Of a stretch of DNA of 64,000 nucleotides, positions 30,273 through 42,240 are shown piece after piece. This DNA comes from Wolfiporia cocos (taxonomy: Eukaryota > Basidiomycota > Agaricomycetes > Polyporales > Phaeolaceae): NCBI GenBank assembly GCA_029448655.1, contig JACCLO010000005.1, positions 62,001 through 126,000 of the forward strand. The letters run 5' to 3'. The position numbers and the translations under genes are program-made. Under the pieces are notes generated by a model. The model saw nothing but the letters and a program-made list of their open reading frames with translations. It had not been told where the DNA came from and ran no database searches. The stretch's first letter is position 1; the number at the start of each line of letters is the position of its first letter.

Positions 30273-32267
30273 ATGTCTTCCACATCCTCCATCAGCACCC
30301 CCCTCGCCCCCCGCAAGATGCGCCTCCGCTCAGAAGGCCCGGTAACACCAGAAGCTGGTCCCTCGGGAACTCAGCAACTGGTGACGCTGGAGCATCTCAG
30401 CGAGGAAGAAGAGGAAGAAGATGAGGAAGAAGAAGTGCCGGAGTTTATTCCCCCGCAAAGGGAATCTCCGACCAACCCCATGGGTACACGCCCAGGCTCC
30501 CCTATTGCCGGATACCCTCCGGCTCGTCGCACCCGCCCCATCGGACCCGCCACCACCCTGGAAATGGAATTCTCAGGCCCGACCCGACAGACCAATGTCG
30601 CGGTCGAAAACAACCTTAAGGCGTACCTCCCTGAGGAGGAACACCACAAGGTGGATGGGTCCATACATGGGCCAATCATCGACGCAGCCGTCCAACGAGG
30701 GGCGGCAATCAGCCACGACACCACCGACGTTCTTGGTCGGATGGTGCACGCCCGCCTGGAGCGAATCCATGGCAGAATCGACTCCCTGGCTGGGCAATCC
30801 AGGGCAATCGAACAGAAGGCCCAAGACGAGTTACACGAAGCGGTCAATTCGGTCCGCAACGAGGTGCTGTCCACTCTGGTGGACCTTGGCAAGGAACTCC
30901 GGCAGGAATACACCGCCAAGTTCTCCGCAATGGAGAAAGAACTCCGGAAGGACTACCGGTCCCGGCTTGACGACCTCGAGGATGCGTTCGCCGAGCGTAT
31001 GGAGAAAGTTGAGGAAGAACTTCGGAGGAATCGCAAGAACCCCTCCATCCCCAACCCTCCCGGCGCCCGCACGCCCCCGGAAGACTCAGCACCGGCCCCC
31101 GGCAATGCTCAAGCCCGAGCAGCCGCGGCCGCTGCCGCCGCACAAGCTGCAGCCACTGCTGCAGCAGCCGTCGCCCCGCAGATTCCAGGTCTGCCCCAAA
31201 ACCTGAAAATTCCCCCTCCCCCCGAATTCTCTGGGTCATCTGGAAAGGTGACTGCACAGGAATGGGTGGAGAAGATGGGCCTGTACTTCGGTACACTCAG
31301 GGTCTACGATGACCATGACCGTATCACCACGGCCCTCTTCCGCGTCACAGGAGACGCGTACAAGTTTTTCTCGCCTCTCATCAAGAAGGCAGGAAACGGT
31401 GAACCTCTCGGCACCTGGGAGGACTTCACCAAGTCAGTCATGGTGCAATATGGGAAGATGACGGATAAGGAGATCGCGAAGAAGGAAATTCGCGGCTATT
31501 ACGGCACGAAAGGCAAGGAACTGGCAGAATCGAACTATTTCAATTACTGCGAACGGTTCCGCACCCTCGGCCGACTCTCCGAAACCGCCAACGAGACTCT
31601 GGTGTGGGAATTCACCGAGACTCTCCCCGAAAAGGTTAAGGACACCTTAAACGTCCTCGGCAAAACCCCCTTCTTCAAGGCCCCTACCGACATCGAACCT
31701 CTGATCGATTTCGCACTCGAAATGTATCAGACGTCTTACCCTGACAAGATCAAGGGTTCGATCTTCGAGAAGGCCGGCAAGAAGGACTCGGCACCTGCCG
31801 AAAAGAAGGAGACGTCCTCCGCTTCTGCAAAGAAGTCGGAGAAGAAAAAGGACAAGGGAAAGGCGCCCGCCAAAGCCCCCGCCGACACCACCAACGCCGT
31901 CTGCACTTACTGCAAGCAGACGGGACACTATTTCAACAAGTGTCCTAAGCTTGCCGCGGACAAGGCTGCGGGAACGTTCGTGCCTGCCGCTCAGCGGGCC
32001 GAACAACAAAGGGCGAAGGATGCAGCTGCCGCGTCTGGAAAGACCACGGCTGCCCCTTCGGGTAGTGGAAAGGGACAGGCTTCTGGCAAGAAGCCGTACT
32101 CGGCGCCCCCCGCGGATGGCAAGACGTATCGTGCCCGAACGATCTGGGAAGAAGTGACGGCTGACTCAAGCTCAGCAGGACCCTCGGCCCCCGCCACCAC
32201 CGTCGCCAATGTCGGGACCATCTCGGTTCCCCTCGCCCCAACCACACGTCTCGAAGACGTTCTGTGA
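30273..32267 (+). CDS. gag: Element B Gag
   Basis: 664 aa starting MSSTSSISTPLAPRK, the start conserved with A. Same layout: acidic N-terminus, coiled coil, Ala/Pro linker, capsid-like region, Lys-rich tail, zinc knuckle CTYCKQTGHYFNKC. The acidic run is two residues shorter and partly re-encoded relative to A. Overlaps pol by 59 nt; pol is in the +1 frame. Intact. Confidence 0.92.
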   Translation: MSSTSSISTPLAPRKMRLRSEGPVTPEAGPSGTQQLVTLEHLSEEEEEEDEEEEVPEFIPPQRESPTNPMGTRPGSPIAGYPPARRTRPIGPATTLEMEFSGPTRQTNVAVENNLKAYLPEEEHHKVDGSIHGPIIDAAVQRGAAISHDTTDVLGRMVHARLERIHGRIDSLAGQSRAIEQKAQDELHEAVNSVRNEVLSTLVDLGKELRQEYTAKFSAMEKELRKDYRSRLDDLEDAFAERMEKVEEELRRNRKNPSIPNPPGARTPPEDSAPAPGNAQARAAAAAAAAQAAATAAAAVAPQIPGLPQNLKIPPPPEFSGSSGKVTAQEWVEKMGLYFGTLRVYDDHDRITTALFRVTGDAYKFFSPLIKKAGNGEPLGTWEDFTKSVMVQYGKMTDKEIAKKEIRGYYGTKGKELAESNYFNYCERFRTLGRLSETANETLVWEFTETLPEKVKDTLNVLGKTPFFKAPTDIEPLIDFALEMYQTSYPDKIKGSIFEKAGKKDSAPAEKKETSSASAKKSEKKKDKGKAPAKAPADTTNAVCTYCKQTGHYFNKCPKLAADKAAGTFVPAAQRAEQQRAKDAAAASGKTTAAPSGSGKGQASGKKPYSAPPADGKTYRARTIWEEVTADSSSAGPSAPATTVANVGTISVPLAPTTRLEDVL

Positions 32268-35200
32268 AGAACACACCAGCCCCGCAGCGGCTGGGAGTGT
32301 ACAGCGCCCTGAAGAAGCGCACCTCTACGAAGAGGCTTCGCAGAGACCCCTTATCTTGTGGGAAGATAGGGCGGTCGTACGTCACCCGGTATCCCATCTC
32401 GGTATATTCGGTAACTCGGCAATGGACTTTGCCCGGAGGACAAGGACACTAGCTACACGTGCCCCTCCTGTACAATACTTCTACCCTGACCCGCTCGCGC
32501 TAAAGTTTTTCACTTTGTATAATGTACATGGAAACGATTCTCGAGACGACAATAAATCGTTCTCTATCGAAGTGGAACTGTGGGTATATGGAAAGAAAGT
32601 CAACGCCATGGCATTAATCGACACCGGTGCATCAATAAGCGTCATTGATAAGAAACTCGTACATGAGGAAAAGTTAGTCACTCAAAAACTACCTTTGCCT
32701 CTCGAGATTCGCAACGCCGACGGTACCTCTAATACCGCCGGTAATATCAATATGGCAGTAAAAGCTTATATGGTGCACGAAGAACACAAGTCCACCGAAT
32801 TCTTGTACGTAATGGACGTACAGAATGCGGATGTGATCCTCGGATATGATTGGTTCCTGAAACACAACCCGGACTTCAACTGGCCGGAAGGAACCTTCAC
32901 ATATCGATGTACGGAAAAATGCAAACATGGCAAACGGGTTTCGATTTCAGAGGAAGAGGACGAAATCGAACCCCGCAACATCTATCAGATCATCAATGAC
33001 TTTCCAATAGATTTTCTCGGCTTAGAGGAGCCGGAGAATCCCTTTGTCGCTTGGGTGAACACCCTTGACGAAGGAACGGAACTCCTTATCGATGCCATTC
33101 AGTCGATAACGGAGAAGTCGGATGATGAATTCCTGACAGATGCGGATCTCCAGAAATGGAAATCCTTGGTTCCGGAGGAATACCAGGAGTTTGGTCCCAC
33201 GGTATTTTCTCAACGCGCATCCGAAAGGATGCCCGAACGGAAACCATATGACCACGCCATCGACTTCCCCGATGACGCGGTACTACCGCCCCCGAGTAAG
33301 GCATACAAGATGTCTCCTCAGGAAGCGAACTCGCTAGATCAGTGGATTCAGGAAGAGTTACGGAAGGGCTACATCCGACACTCAAAATCCCCGATCGCGA
33401 GCCCGGTCTTCTTCGTCCCTAAAAAAGACGGCGGAGCCCGAATGGTAGTCGATTACCGGAAAGTAAACGACTTGACCATTAAAAACAGGTACCCTCTCCC
33501 ACGCATAGACGAGCTTATCGATAAGCTTAGCCAGGCTTCGATATTTACGAAGCTCGACTTGCGTTGGGGTTACAACAACGTAAGAATAAAGGAGGGAGAT
33601 GAATGGAAGACCGCATTCATTACGCCTAACGGCCTTTACGAAGCTGTAGTCATGTACTTCGGCTTTTGTAATGCACCCAGCACGTTCCAGCACATGATGA
33701 ACGATATTCTAGGTGACCTTATCAGAGAAGGAAAGGTCATTGTCTACCTAGACGACATCCTTGTGTTCGGAAACGACCTGTTGGAACACCGTCGTATTGT
33801 CAAGCAAGTATTACAAATCTTGCAAGACAACGACTTGTTCGCGAAGCCTGAAAAGTGCTTCTTCGAACAAAGCAGTATTGAATACCTGGGAATGATCATT
33901 TCCAAAGGAAAAGTCGAAATGGACCCTAAGAAGGTAGCCGGTGTCATGGACTGGCCTACACCTGCCAAGGTGAAGGACGTCCAGGCCTTTGTTGGCTTCG
34001 CCAACTACTACCGGCGGTTCATTAAAGACTTCTCCAAAGTGGTTAAGCCGTTAACCGAACTGTCCAAGAAAAACACGCAGTGGAACTGGGGACCCGAACA
34101 AGCGGAAGCCTTCCAAACTCTCAAGGAAGCTTTCACATCGGCTCCAATACTCCGGATCCCAGATCAGGAGTCCCCGTTCCGCGTGGAAGCGGATTCTTCC
34201 GATTACGCAACTGGTGCAGTGCTATCACAATACTCTTCGGAGGATAAGCTCTGGCACCCGGTAGCCTTTTACTCGAAATCTCTATCAGCACCCGAAAGGA
34301 ACTATGAGATTTACGATAAGGAGTTGCTCGCAATCATCCGCGCTCTAGAGGAATGGAGACATTACCTCGAAGGACACCCACACAAATTTGAAGTATGGTC
34401 GGATCATCTCAATCTGACATATTTCAAATCGGCACAACGGCTAACCCGGAGACAGGCACGTTGGAGTCTTTACCTGACAAGGTTCAACTTCACCATGTGC
34501 CACAAACCCGGTAAAACAATGCTTACGGCTGATCCCTCTGTCACGGAGGCCAGACCATGAAGAGGGGGTGGAACTCGACAATCGCGATCAAATTTTGCTG
34601 AAACCGGAATACTTTACGGTTAGGGCGCTAGAAGCGTCACAGCAGGAGATACAATCAGGCGACGAGGACCTTCTCCGACAAATCCGACAAGCCCTCATGG
34701 ACGATCAGATTACCAAGGATTACCAGGAACTACTGAAAAGTGGTCCCAAGGAATTCGGTAAAGATCTCCAGGAATGGAACATGGAGGCCGGATTACTCCT
34801 CAGACGAGGAAAAGTGTACGTTCCAAAAGAGCCTAAGGAATTGCGCACGAAGATTCTGGAGTTACATCATGACCATGTGACTGCCGGACACTTCGGACGA
34901 TGGAAGACCTATGAACTTCTATCACGTAATTACTGGTGGCCTGGAATGACCACGATGGTAAAGCAATACGTGGAAGGTTGTGACACATGTCAACGCATGA
35001 AGAACCACAACCAGACCCCGTACGGACCCCTGCAACCGCTCCCAGTTCCGGAAGCACCTTGGGACACCGTCACAATTGACCTTATCGTCCACCTACCACC
35101 CAGCGGCGAATTGAAACAATTCAATGCTATTATGGTAATAGTGGACCGGCTTACCAAACGAGCACACTTCATTCCCACGTCAGACAAGATAACGGCAAAA

Positions 35201-36745
35201 GAATTAGCGAACCTCCTGTACCTTCGGATTTATCCGAACCACGGACTTCCGAAACAAATCATTTCGGATAGAGGCCCGCAATTCGCAGCCGCCTTATTCA
35301 AGGGATGGTGTGAGCAATTGGGAATCCAACGGTCAATGACAACCGCCTATCACCCGCAAGCGGATGGCCAGACGGAGAGAGTTAACCAGATCCTGGAACA
35401 ATATCTTAGATGTTACATCGATGTTATTCAAAAGGATAATTGGTCATGGTTTCTCCCTACGGCTGAATTTGCGTATAACAACGCGGCTAGTGAGACAACA
35501 AAGAATAGCCCATTCTTTGTCGAACTAGGAAGGCACCCTAATGCAGGACCTGCGAATTTACGTCCAACACCATACACGGACCTAAATGTCATTGCTTACG
35601 AAAGATGGTCAGCACAAGAACAAGCTAAGGCAGCAATGAAATTGGCTGCTGAACGCTGGTCTTGGTACTACGATCAACATAAGCGCTCGGTACCGTTTAA
35701 AGTCGGCGACAAAGTTCTCGTTGACGCCCGTAGCTGGCAAGACTCCGAAAGAAGTCTTAGTCCACGCTATTTGGGACCATTTAAGATAATTGAACAATTA
35801 TCTCCGGTCACTTTTAGGGTACACATGGACGAGCAATACAGGGCCTATCACCCAGTATTCCACGCTTCCAAGTTGGTCATGTACAAGGACCCGGTGCATC
35901 AGAAAAAACCAGAGCCTCAACCAGAAATGGTCGACGGCGAGGAGTTATGGGAAGTCGAGAAGATCTTAGATCATCGTCTCCGCGCAGGAAGAGTTGAATA
36001 CAGAATCCGATGGAAGGGATTCGGTATCAATGACGACTCCTGGGTACGCGAAGCGGATCTCGACTCGGCATACGACATTTTGCAGGAATACAAGGCTTCA
36101 CACCCTATTCCAATGCAGGATGTCCCCCTCAGGCGATCAGCTAGAAGGAAAGAAGCAGTTCATGTCTTCGACCCTGACAGCGACGACTGGGAAGCCGACG
36201 AATGCACGTGGCCAGACGACTGGCCGCAGTATCGCGAAAAATTTGCGAAGGATCCTAAGCAGCGCATGGTTAGACACCCCGACGGGGGATGGATGTCAGC
36301 GGACATTAACCAAAACGCGGATTTGAAAATCGTAGTCGGTGAAGGCGGCCGAATGCCGGAAAAAGGAACCAAGGACTCGGTTGGGTTTGACCTGTACACT
36401 GCAACAGGCGACGTTCTGCCAGCTCACGGGCAGACAGAATACAACACCAAACTGAAAATCCAGGTACCTTTCGGCACTTACGGACGTATCGCCCCCCGCT
36501 CTAGTCTCGCCCGCAAAGGCATAGACGTAATGGGTGGCGTTATCGACCACGATTATCAAGGCGAAGTAATCATCATTCTCCGGAATCACTCCGACATATC
36601 TATCGATATTCGGGCCGGCGATAAGATTGCTCAGCTCATCTGCGAAGTTGCTAAGGACCCGCACATTACGCTACACGGAAAATCTTACTTTGAAAAGATT
36701 AAATCCGAGCGCGGTACTGGTGGATTCGGCTCCACAGGAAAGTAA
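32209..36745 (+). pseudogene. pol: Element B Pol, one frameshift after RNase H
   Basis: Two frames, 32209-34560 and about 34540-36745, separated by one extra C in GATCCCTCTG at 34531-34540 (A has GATCCTCTG). The first carries protease (DTGAS), RT (YLDD) and RNase H. The second carries the integrase HHCC finger and D,D,E core, the chromodomain (WEVEKILDHRLRAGRVEYRI), the WPDDWP linker and a complete dUTPase with all five motifs: GFDLYTA, PRSSLA, GVIDHDYQGEV, GDKIAQLI, GTGGFGSTGK. The lesion removes integrase from the main product, so B is probably inactive unless the site is bypassed. An assembly or read error at a C run is possible. Confidence 0.9.
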
Positions 36746-36771
36746 TCGTTCCATTAGGGACAATGAAACCT

Positions 36772-36784
36772 GAAGAGGGGGTAA
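36772..36784 (+). other. Element B polypurine tract
   Basis: GAAGAGGGGGTAA directly precedes the 3' LTR. The same sequence precedes A's 3' LTR at 37854-37866. Confidence 0.8.
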
Positions 36785-37483
36785 TGTCACAGATTTGGGA
36801 CATGCCACTATTTTTCCCGTATTTTTACCTATTTATCTGGTATTTCTACGACCTTGTAGACGTTTACGCTGCTAAGCGCCCGTCTACACGTACACGCAAC
36901 CAAACAACACGTACACAACGCGGTATACGTCCACCTGTCATAACAACACGTACATAACACGTTTGTACGCGTCAATGACTCAGCGGACTAACCTCCGGTG
37001 TCACGCGCCTTACTCATATCCCGGTACCGGGCTATGTCAGTACAATTGGATAAGCGGCCCGCTCGTTATCACATGCCAATGCCCTCACGATTACTCATAT
37101 TCCGATACCGGTATATAAGAATCACATGCATGGCTTACTAACGTAGCTACAGCCACTTCCACAACATGGACCTACGGTCCAAACAAACGATCTTACTGGT
37201 GCGGCCATTACCGGCGCACATGGTCTATTGTAGTTTACGACTTAACCATATTAGTTATGTCTGCGCACAGACCACCTTCATGTTTGGTTCCCTTACCGGT
37301 AACCAAACAAAGCATGTATATAAGTAGGGCTATCACTGTGGATAAGCCTTAGATTTGTTCTCTGCATTCGCACAGTTACATACCATCTCTGCTTGCGCCC
37401 ACTAGCCTCCTCACCAACCTTCTGCAACCTCTTCAAGTCGCCTATAAGGTTATAGTGTGAGTCCCACAGTCTAGTCTGTGTCA
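36785..37483 (+). repeat. 3' LTR of element B
   Basis: 699 bp, followed by the target duplicate CAACA (37484-37488) and the rest of A's dUTPase. Confidence 0.95.
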
Positions 37484-37488
37484 CAACA

Positions 37489-37827
37489 GGCGATGTTCTG
37501 CCAGCTCATGGGCAGACAGAATACAACACCAAACTAAAAATCCAGGTACCTTTCGGCACTTACGGACGTATCGCCCCCCGCTCTAGTCTTGCCCGCAAAG
37601 GCATAGACGTAATGGGTGGCGTCATCGACCACGATTATCAAGGCGAAGTAATCATCATTCTCCGGAACCACTCTGATATATCTATCGATATCCGGGCCGG
37701 TGATAAGATTGCTCAGCTCATCTGCGAAGTTGCTAAGGACCCGCATATTACGCTACACGGAAAATCTTACTTTGAAAAGATTAAATCCGAGCGCGGTACT
37801 GGTGGATTCGGCTCCACAGGAAAGTAA
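37489..37827 (+). pseudogene. C-terminal dUTPase part of element A Pol
   Basis: Continues A's pol from GGC-GAT after the insertion. Contains dUTPase motif 2 PRSSLA, motif 3 GVIDHDYQGEV with the catalytic Asp, motif 4 GDKIAQLI and motif 5 GTGGFGSTG, then the stop. dUTPase hydrolyses dUTP to dUMP and would lower uracil misincorporation during reverse transcription in non-dividing hyphae (inference). Without the upstream part it cannot be made as a fusion. Confidence 0.92.
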
Positions 37828-37866
37828 TCGTTCCATTAGGGACAATGAAACCTGAAGAGGGGGTAA

Positions 37867-38563
37867 TGTCACAGATTTGGGACATGCCACTATTTTTCCC
37901 GTATTTTTACCTATTTATCTGGTATTTCTACGACCTTGTAGACATTTACGCTGCTAAGCGCCCGTCTACACGTACACACAACCAAACAACACGTACACAA
38001 CGCGGTATACGTCCACCTGTCATAACAACACGTACATAACACGTTTGTACGCGTCAATGACTCAGCGGACTAACCTCCGGTGTCACGCGCTGTATTCATA
38101 TCCCGTTATCGGGCTATGTCACTACAATTGGATAAGCGGCCCGCTCGTTATCACATGCCAATGCCCTTAGTATTACTCATATCCCGATACCGGTATATAG
38201 TTATCGCGTGCATGGCTTACTAACGTAGCAACGCCACTTCCACAACATGGACCTACGGTCCTAACAACGTTTCTTACTGGTGCGGCCATTACCGGCGCAC
38301 ATGGTCTACTGTAGTTTACGACTTAGCTGTATTAGTTATGTCTGCGCACAGACCGTCTTCATGTTTGGCTCCCTTACTGGTAACCAAACAATGCATGTAT
38401 ATAAGTAGGGCTATCGCTACGATAAGCCTTAGATTTGTTCTCTGCATTCGCACAGTTACATACCATCTCTGCTTGCGCCCACTAGCCTCCTCACCAACCT
38501 TCTGCAACTCCTTCAAGTCGCCTATAAGGTTATAGTGTGAGTCCCACAGTCTAGTCTGTGTCA
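37867..38563 (+). repeat. 3' LTR of element A
   Basis: 697 bp, identical by eye to 18557-19253, followed by CACAA at 38564-38568. Confidence 0.96.
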
Positions 38564-38568
38564 CACAA

Positions 38569-39921
38569 GACTACTCACTGATTGATAGGTCTTGGTATTG
38601 CTGGTTAGGCAAGAGGTTATAGTGAGTAGAGCAGGATACGTTGAGTGGTTAACTCGCGGAGAATTCTTGTGACATGTACGATCTGCGTAGCACCAGTGGG
38701 TATATGCTACTGCAAGTTATGGAAGTACCACATGCCAATTCTCATCCATGTGTTGTATACGCTGGCACCAGGTACGTGCGTCCTTTCTTCTATGAAAACT
38801 GTGCATATGATATTTAGCAGCAGCAGCTATAAAAGTGTCATACGACATACCTCGAATGTGTAATATCTCGTAGTGAGTGCATGAGATCTTTGTTCATACA
38901 CAGATCCTCAGGGATGGTCTCCCATTCATTGTCATCGTTGCCAACAGCCTCTGAGAACACCCTGGCTGGCTCGGCGTCTTTAATGTCCATGGGTACTTGA
39001 TCACCATGGATTTTGACAAAAATGCCCAAAGATTGCCGGCTTAAGCCTGAGATTGTCATCATTACAAAATGCACTAGAATAGGTAATGCCCAACATACCT
39101 GCAGACCTCATCTCATTCCTCTCCTTAACCTTCTGTCTCTCTAAAAAGAGGTCATGTTGTTTTAAGTTTTTGTTGGCTGAACTCCGACCCAACCCCTGGC
39201 CTACAGACATGTGCACAGTACGTGAGAGTCCTTTGGTACATGCCATGTTGAATGGATGCAACTGAATAAAGCCGATTATGAGCTTGTATAGTGAGTCAAA
39301 GTAAGTTAGGCACAAGTATCGTCGAACGTCTCGGAAGACCTCAAGCTCGCCAGCTCACATGATAGATCATCAGTCATGATCAGACACGCTTATACGTTCT
39401 CCAGTGCATACCTGGCTAACCATTTGTAAGTCGAATAAGAGTCATAATAAAACACAGGAGTGTTTACATAAATGTAAAGTGAAGGAGGAGGGTTCTGAAA
39501 ATACGAAGGAAATAAATCTGCAACCACGGAGGATGGGAATCATCATCAGACACAGGAGCATTATGAGAGTGTATGTCTGAAATGGAGGAAATAAATCTGC
39601 AACCACGGAGGATGGGAATCATCATCAGACACAGAGGTGTGGAAATAAATCTGCAGCCGTGACTGCAGAGGCATAGCCACTAAGTCCCTACTGACACAGA
39701 TTTAATCGTGCAACCTTCCCCTGGGTCTATTGACCTTCAAACTTGCACATCAAGCGTATTGCAAGAGGCGCTACGGCCTCCCAAAAGTTAGCGGGTCATG
39801 TGACCTCAAAGGAGTAAGTCACATGACCTACTGACTTCTCAAATTAGATAGCGGCATCAGGTACCATTACAGGCGCCTTGTCAGGTGACCCTATCTCCCA
39901 ATTCTAAGCCTAGGCGTTACT
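38569..39921. other. No confident gene; minus-strand hypothetical exons
   Basis: Minus-strand frames at 39001-39315 (FIQLHPFNMACTKGLSRTVH) and 38838-39074 (DIKDAEPARVFSEAVGNDDN) may be two exons of an unrecognised gene; GTATGTTGGG at the boundary could be a donor. 39509-39670 holds two copies of an approximately 45-bp sequence 79 bp apart and a third partial copy. A minus-strand CCTGACAAGG decamer lies at 39876-39885. Confidence 0.3.
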
Positions 39922-40624
39922 TGTTACGGTTATTTCGGATTTTTATCGACAGAACTCACCACCGGGTGAATACGATACAGGGACTTGTTGCACAACCAAC
40001 CCCCTGGCTACTCGTGACTCTACTGGGCGCATCCCCAGTTGTACTAGCATGTAGGGCGCGTTTCATCTTTGGCAGATCCAACTCTGCCACCGTTTTATGT
40101 TTATCATTTATTAGCTGATAGATGGCGTTCAACCGTCATCATTCCTATCTATTGTCTCGGATATATCACTACATACTTATCAAACGTTTGGTACTATAGC
40201 GTAGATAGTACCGGTGACATCTGGGACAGACTTGACCCCTAAAACCTAACGAAGTATATAAACTTGTGTATTTACTATCGAGGCTCTTCAGCTCGACCTT
40301 GTTGTACAAACAAGAAGTCTTATACTCGTTCTCAAACGTAGGAAACTACGCTCAGTATTTCTCACTCGAGCAACCGAACGACTAAGTCCTCGAAGTGCAC
40401 ACTGACTTCTCGGACTTAGGCGAGTCTTATATTCTATCAGACTCGCACTTGAACAGATTATATCCTCTAACGCGTATTGGATATTAACCGATCTCCTAAG
40501 GACTTCACTTAGGACTTGAAGGCATCTAACGAGTATTTGCCTTGCATACGGCTCCACGCCTACGTGCAGAAGAACGATCTATATTCGCGACTCGAATATA
40601 CGAACGGGTATTCGACCCGTAACA
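39922..40624 (+). mobile_element. Solo LTR, TGTTA...TAACA family
   Basis: 703 bp starting TGTTACGG and ending CCCGTAACA, flanked by TTACT at 39917-39921 and 40625-40629. A TATA-like AGTATATAAAC is near 40252. It aligns with the solo LTR at 57303-57840 over the TATA/R region (CAGCT(C/T)GACCTTGTTG, TCTTATACTC(G/A)TTCTCAAA). TGTTA/TAACA ends and 5-bp duplications suggest a Ty1/copia-like source. No internal region remains. Confidence 0.88.
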
Positions 40625-41330
40625 TTACTAGGCCCCATAACTACATCATTAGTGACATCATAAGTCTGGCCTTTGTGCTGGCTCGTCATTACTGACATCA
40701 TAGTGACCTTATAGTTCTATTCTTACATAGGTGAGGCCACTATCACGCCATTCAAGCTATCTTTAGGGTAGCTCCCCATCTTAACACCATATGTCATCAT
40801 TTGGCTTACTTAGCCAACCATGCACAGACCACCTTAGTTTAAGGCGGTCTTACCACAGATAGTGTACATGCTATCTCATGTATAAATACCAAGCGTCTAG
40901 GGCTTATTCCCTAGACTCAACAATCTAAGCATTCTACCATGAGTGTTAGGGGTGTTTCCCTTTTCCTATCCTCCTCCCTTACTGCCTGAGACTATGCGCC
41001 ACTAAGTCATTCCAGTTGGAATGTCTCCTCTTAGATGACTAGGACTAGTTCTCTAGACCGTCACTAGGACTTGTGCCCTTCAGTATCAGAAGTCACAGGA
41101 TTGTGACACCTACGGACTTGTCCATGCACGCTCGCTCGGCTGGCAATGATGTCATGACCGAAAATTGAGAAGCCGGAGATAAGATGCATCTGACCAAACG
41201 AATGTCAGCAAGCACCAAGGTACAATTAGATAAGCATTCTAATCTAGAGATCCGGGCGCCAAACCCAATGTCATCTGCCCGCTGAGTGACGCATCCATCT
41301 CAATCACCGGGGCAACAAGAATTTAATATG
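40625..41330. other. Unassigned; possible further LTR remnant
   Basis: No gene. Contains a TATA-like CATGTATAAATACC near 40878 followed by C/T-rich sequence, and repeated TGACATCAT motifs (about 40659 and 40700), reminiscent of an LTR. I could not find two ends with a matching target duplication. Confidence 0.3.
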
Positions 41331-41339
41331 ACTCTACAA

Positions 41340-42240
41340 AGCTGTAAATACTATATTACATATGATACAAAAAGTGCAAGTCAAAAATTTGAAGAATGAG
41401 CCCACCATCGCCGCCGATGTGCGTGACAGCGTCAGCGTGGTGGTGCAATTAGATAAGCGCGCTGCTATCTGAAGGTTGAGGCGCGACAAGGCCAAGCGCT
41501 GAGCGTGGGATAACATTCCACATTTGGAAGGTCAGATGCCTGCCAGATGTCATCCGTCGTCGGGCGGCAGCATCCATCCCACGTGTGGGAGCTACGGAAA
41601 TATAGTTATTACCATTGAAATCGTAGGACTACATTATTTAGGAAGCGTGAAATAATGGCATGATTACATAAAGAATTGAGCCCGCCGCTGCCGCCGTCAT
41701 GTGTGACAGTGGCGGCGAGGCACTTGTCGGTGGCACGGGGTTGGCATGGGATGAGCGCGATAAGATAAGCGTGCCATTATCTGGTGTGATGAGATGTAGT
41801 GCCGATCGTGGGATAACTCTCTGCATTTGGAAGATCAGACGCCCACCAGATGTCATCCATCGTCGGGCGGCGGCATACACCCCACGTGTGGGAGCTACGG
41901 AAATATTGTTACTACCATTGGAATTGTAGGGCTACGTTGTCTAGAAAGCGTGAAAGAATGGTGTGATTATGTAAAGAATTGAGCGCGCCATCGCCGCCGT
42001 CGTGCGCGGCAGTGGTGGTTGGGCGCTTGTTGGTGGCGCAGGGGTGGCAGGGCACTGGTAGGTGGCACGTGGAGTAAGGCGCTGGTGAGTGGCACGGGGA
42101 GTGGGCAGGCACATGATCTTCACCCCAGAAGGGCAATCGACTGTGGTGCTACTGGCAGTATGTGGGTAGGATGATAATTCAAGCTTATTAGCTTGGTGCA
42201 CGCACGTGTATGACAAGCTAATAAGCTTGGTAATACATGA
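41340..42240. repeat. Diverged tandem repeats of about 303 bp
   Basis: Two full units and a partial third. GGGAGCTACGGAAATAT occurs at 41587 and 41890 (offset 303). CATCGTCGGGCGGC-type blocks and GAATTGAGC(C/G)CGCC blocks also recur. Units are perhaps 80% alike. GC-rich, with no conserved reading frame. Confidence 0.7.
42180..42229. repeat. Perfect 16-bp inverted repeat
   Basis: CAAGCTTATTAGCTTG (42180-42195) and its mirror CAAGCTAATAAGCTTG (42214-42229) are separated by 18 bp. This could form a hairpin or cruciform. No gene end adjoins it, so I do not call it a terminator. Confidence 0.7.

Larger units (their letters stand above)
27481..37483 (+). mobile_element. Element B: Ty3/gypsy nested in element A
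   Basis: 10,003 bp with 699-bp LTRs (27481-28179, 36785-37483) and TSD CAACA (27476-27480 and 37484-37488). Same gene order as A and very close in sequence. Pol carries a 1-nt insertion. The LTRs differ at five sites, all within 27558-27697, while the LTRs of the older host element A are identical. Confidence 0.95.
18557..38563 (+). mobile_element. Element A: Ty3/gypsy chromovirus, hosting element B
   Basis: 697-bp LTRs at 18557-19253 and 37867-38563, identical by eye, flanked by CACAA (18552-18556 and 38564-38568). Without element B the element is 9,999 bp and carries ORF1, gag, and pol with protease, RT, RNase H, integrase, chromodomain and dUTPase. It inserted into the 5' end of element C. 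B sits between dUTPase motifs 1 and 2, so A is inactive as it stands. Chromodomain plus self-priming places it near the Tf1/sushi/Maggy type of chromovirus. Confidence 0.95.

Noticed and set aside
39876..39885. Minus-strand CCTGACAAGG as evidence for another Ty3 element
   Set aside because: A single decamer without LTR ends, PBS or coding motifs nearby; could be chance or a remnant.
42180..42229. Perfect hairpin as a transcription terminator
   Set aside because: Eukaryotic context, no adjacent gene end and no T-run.
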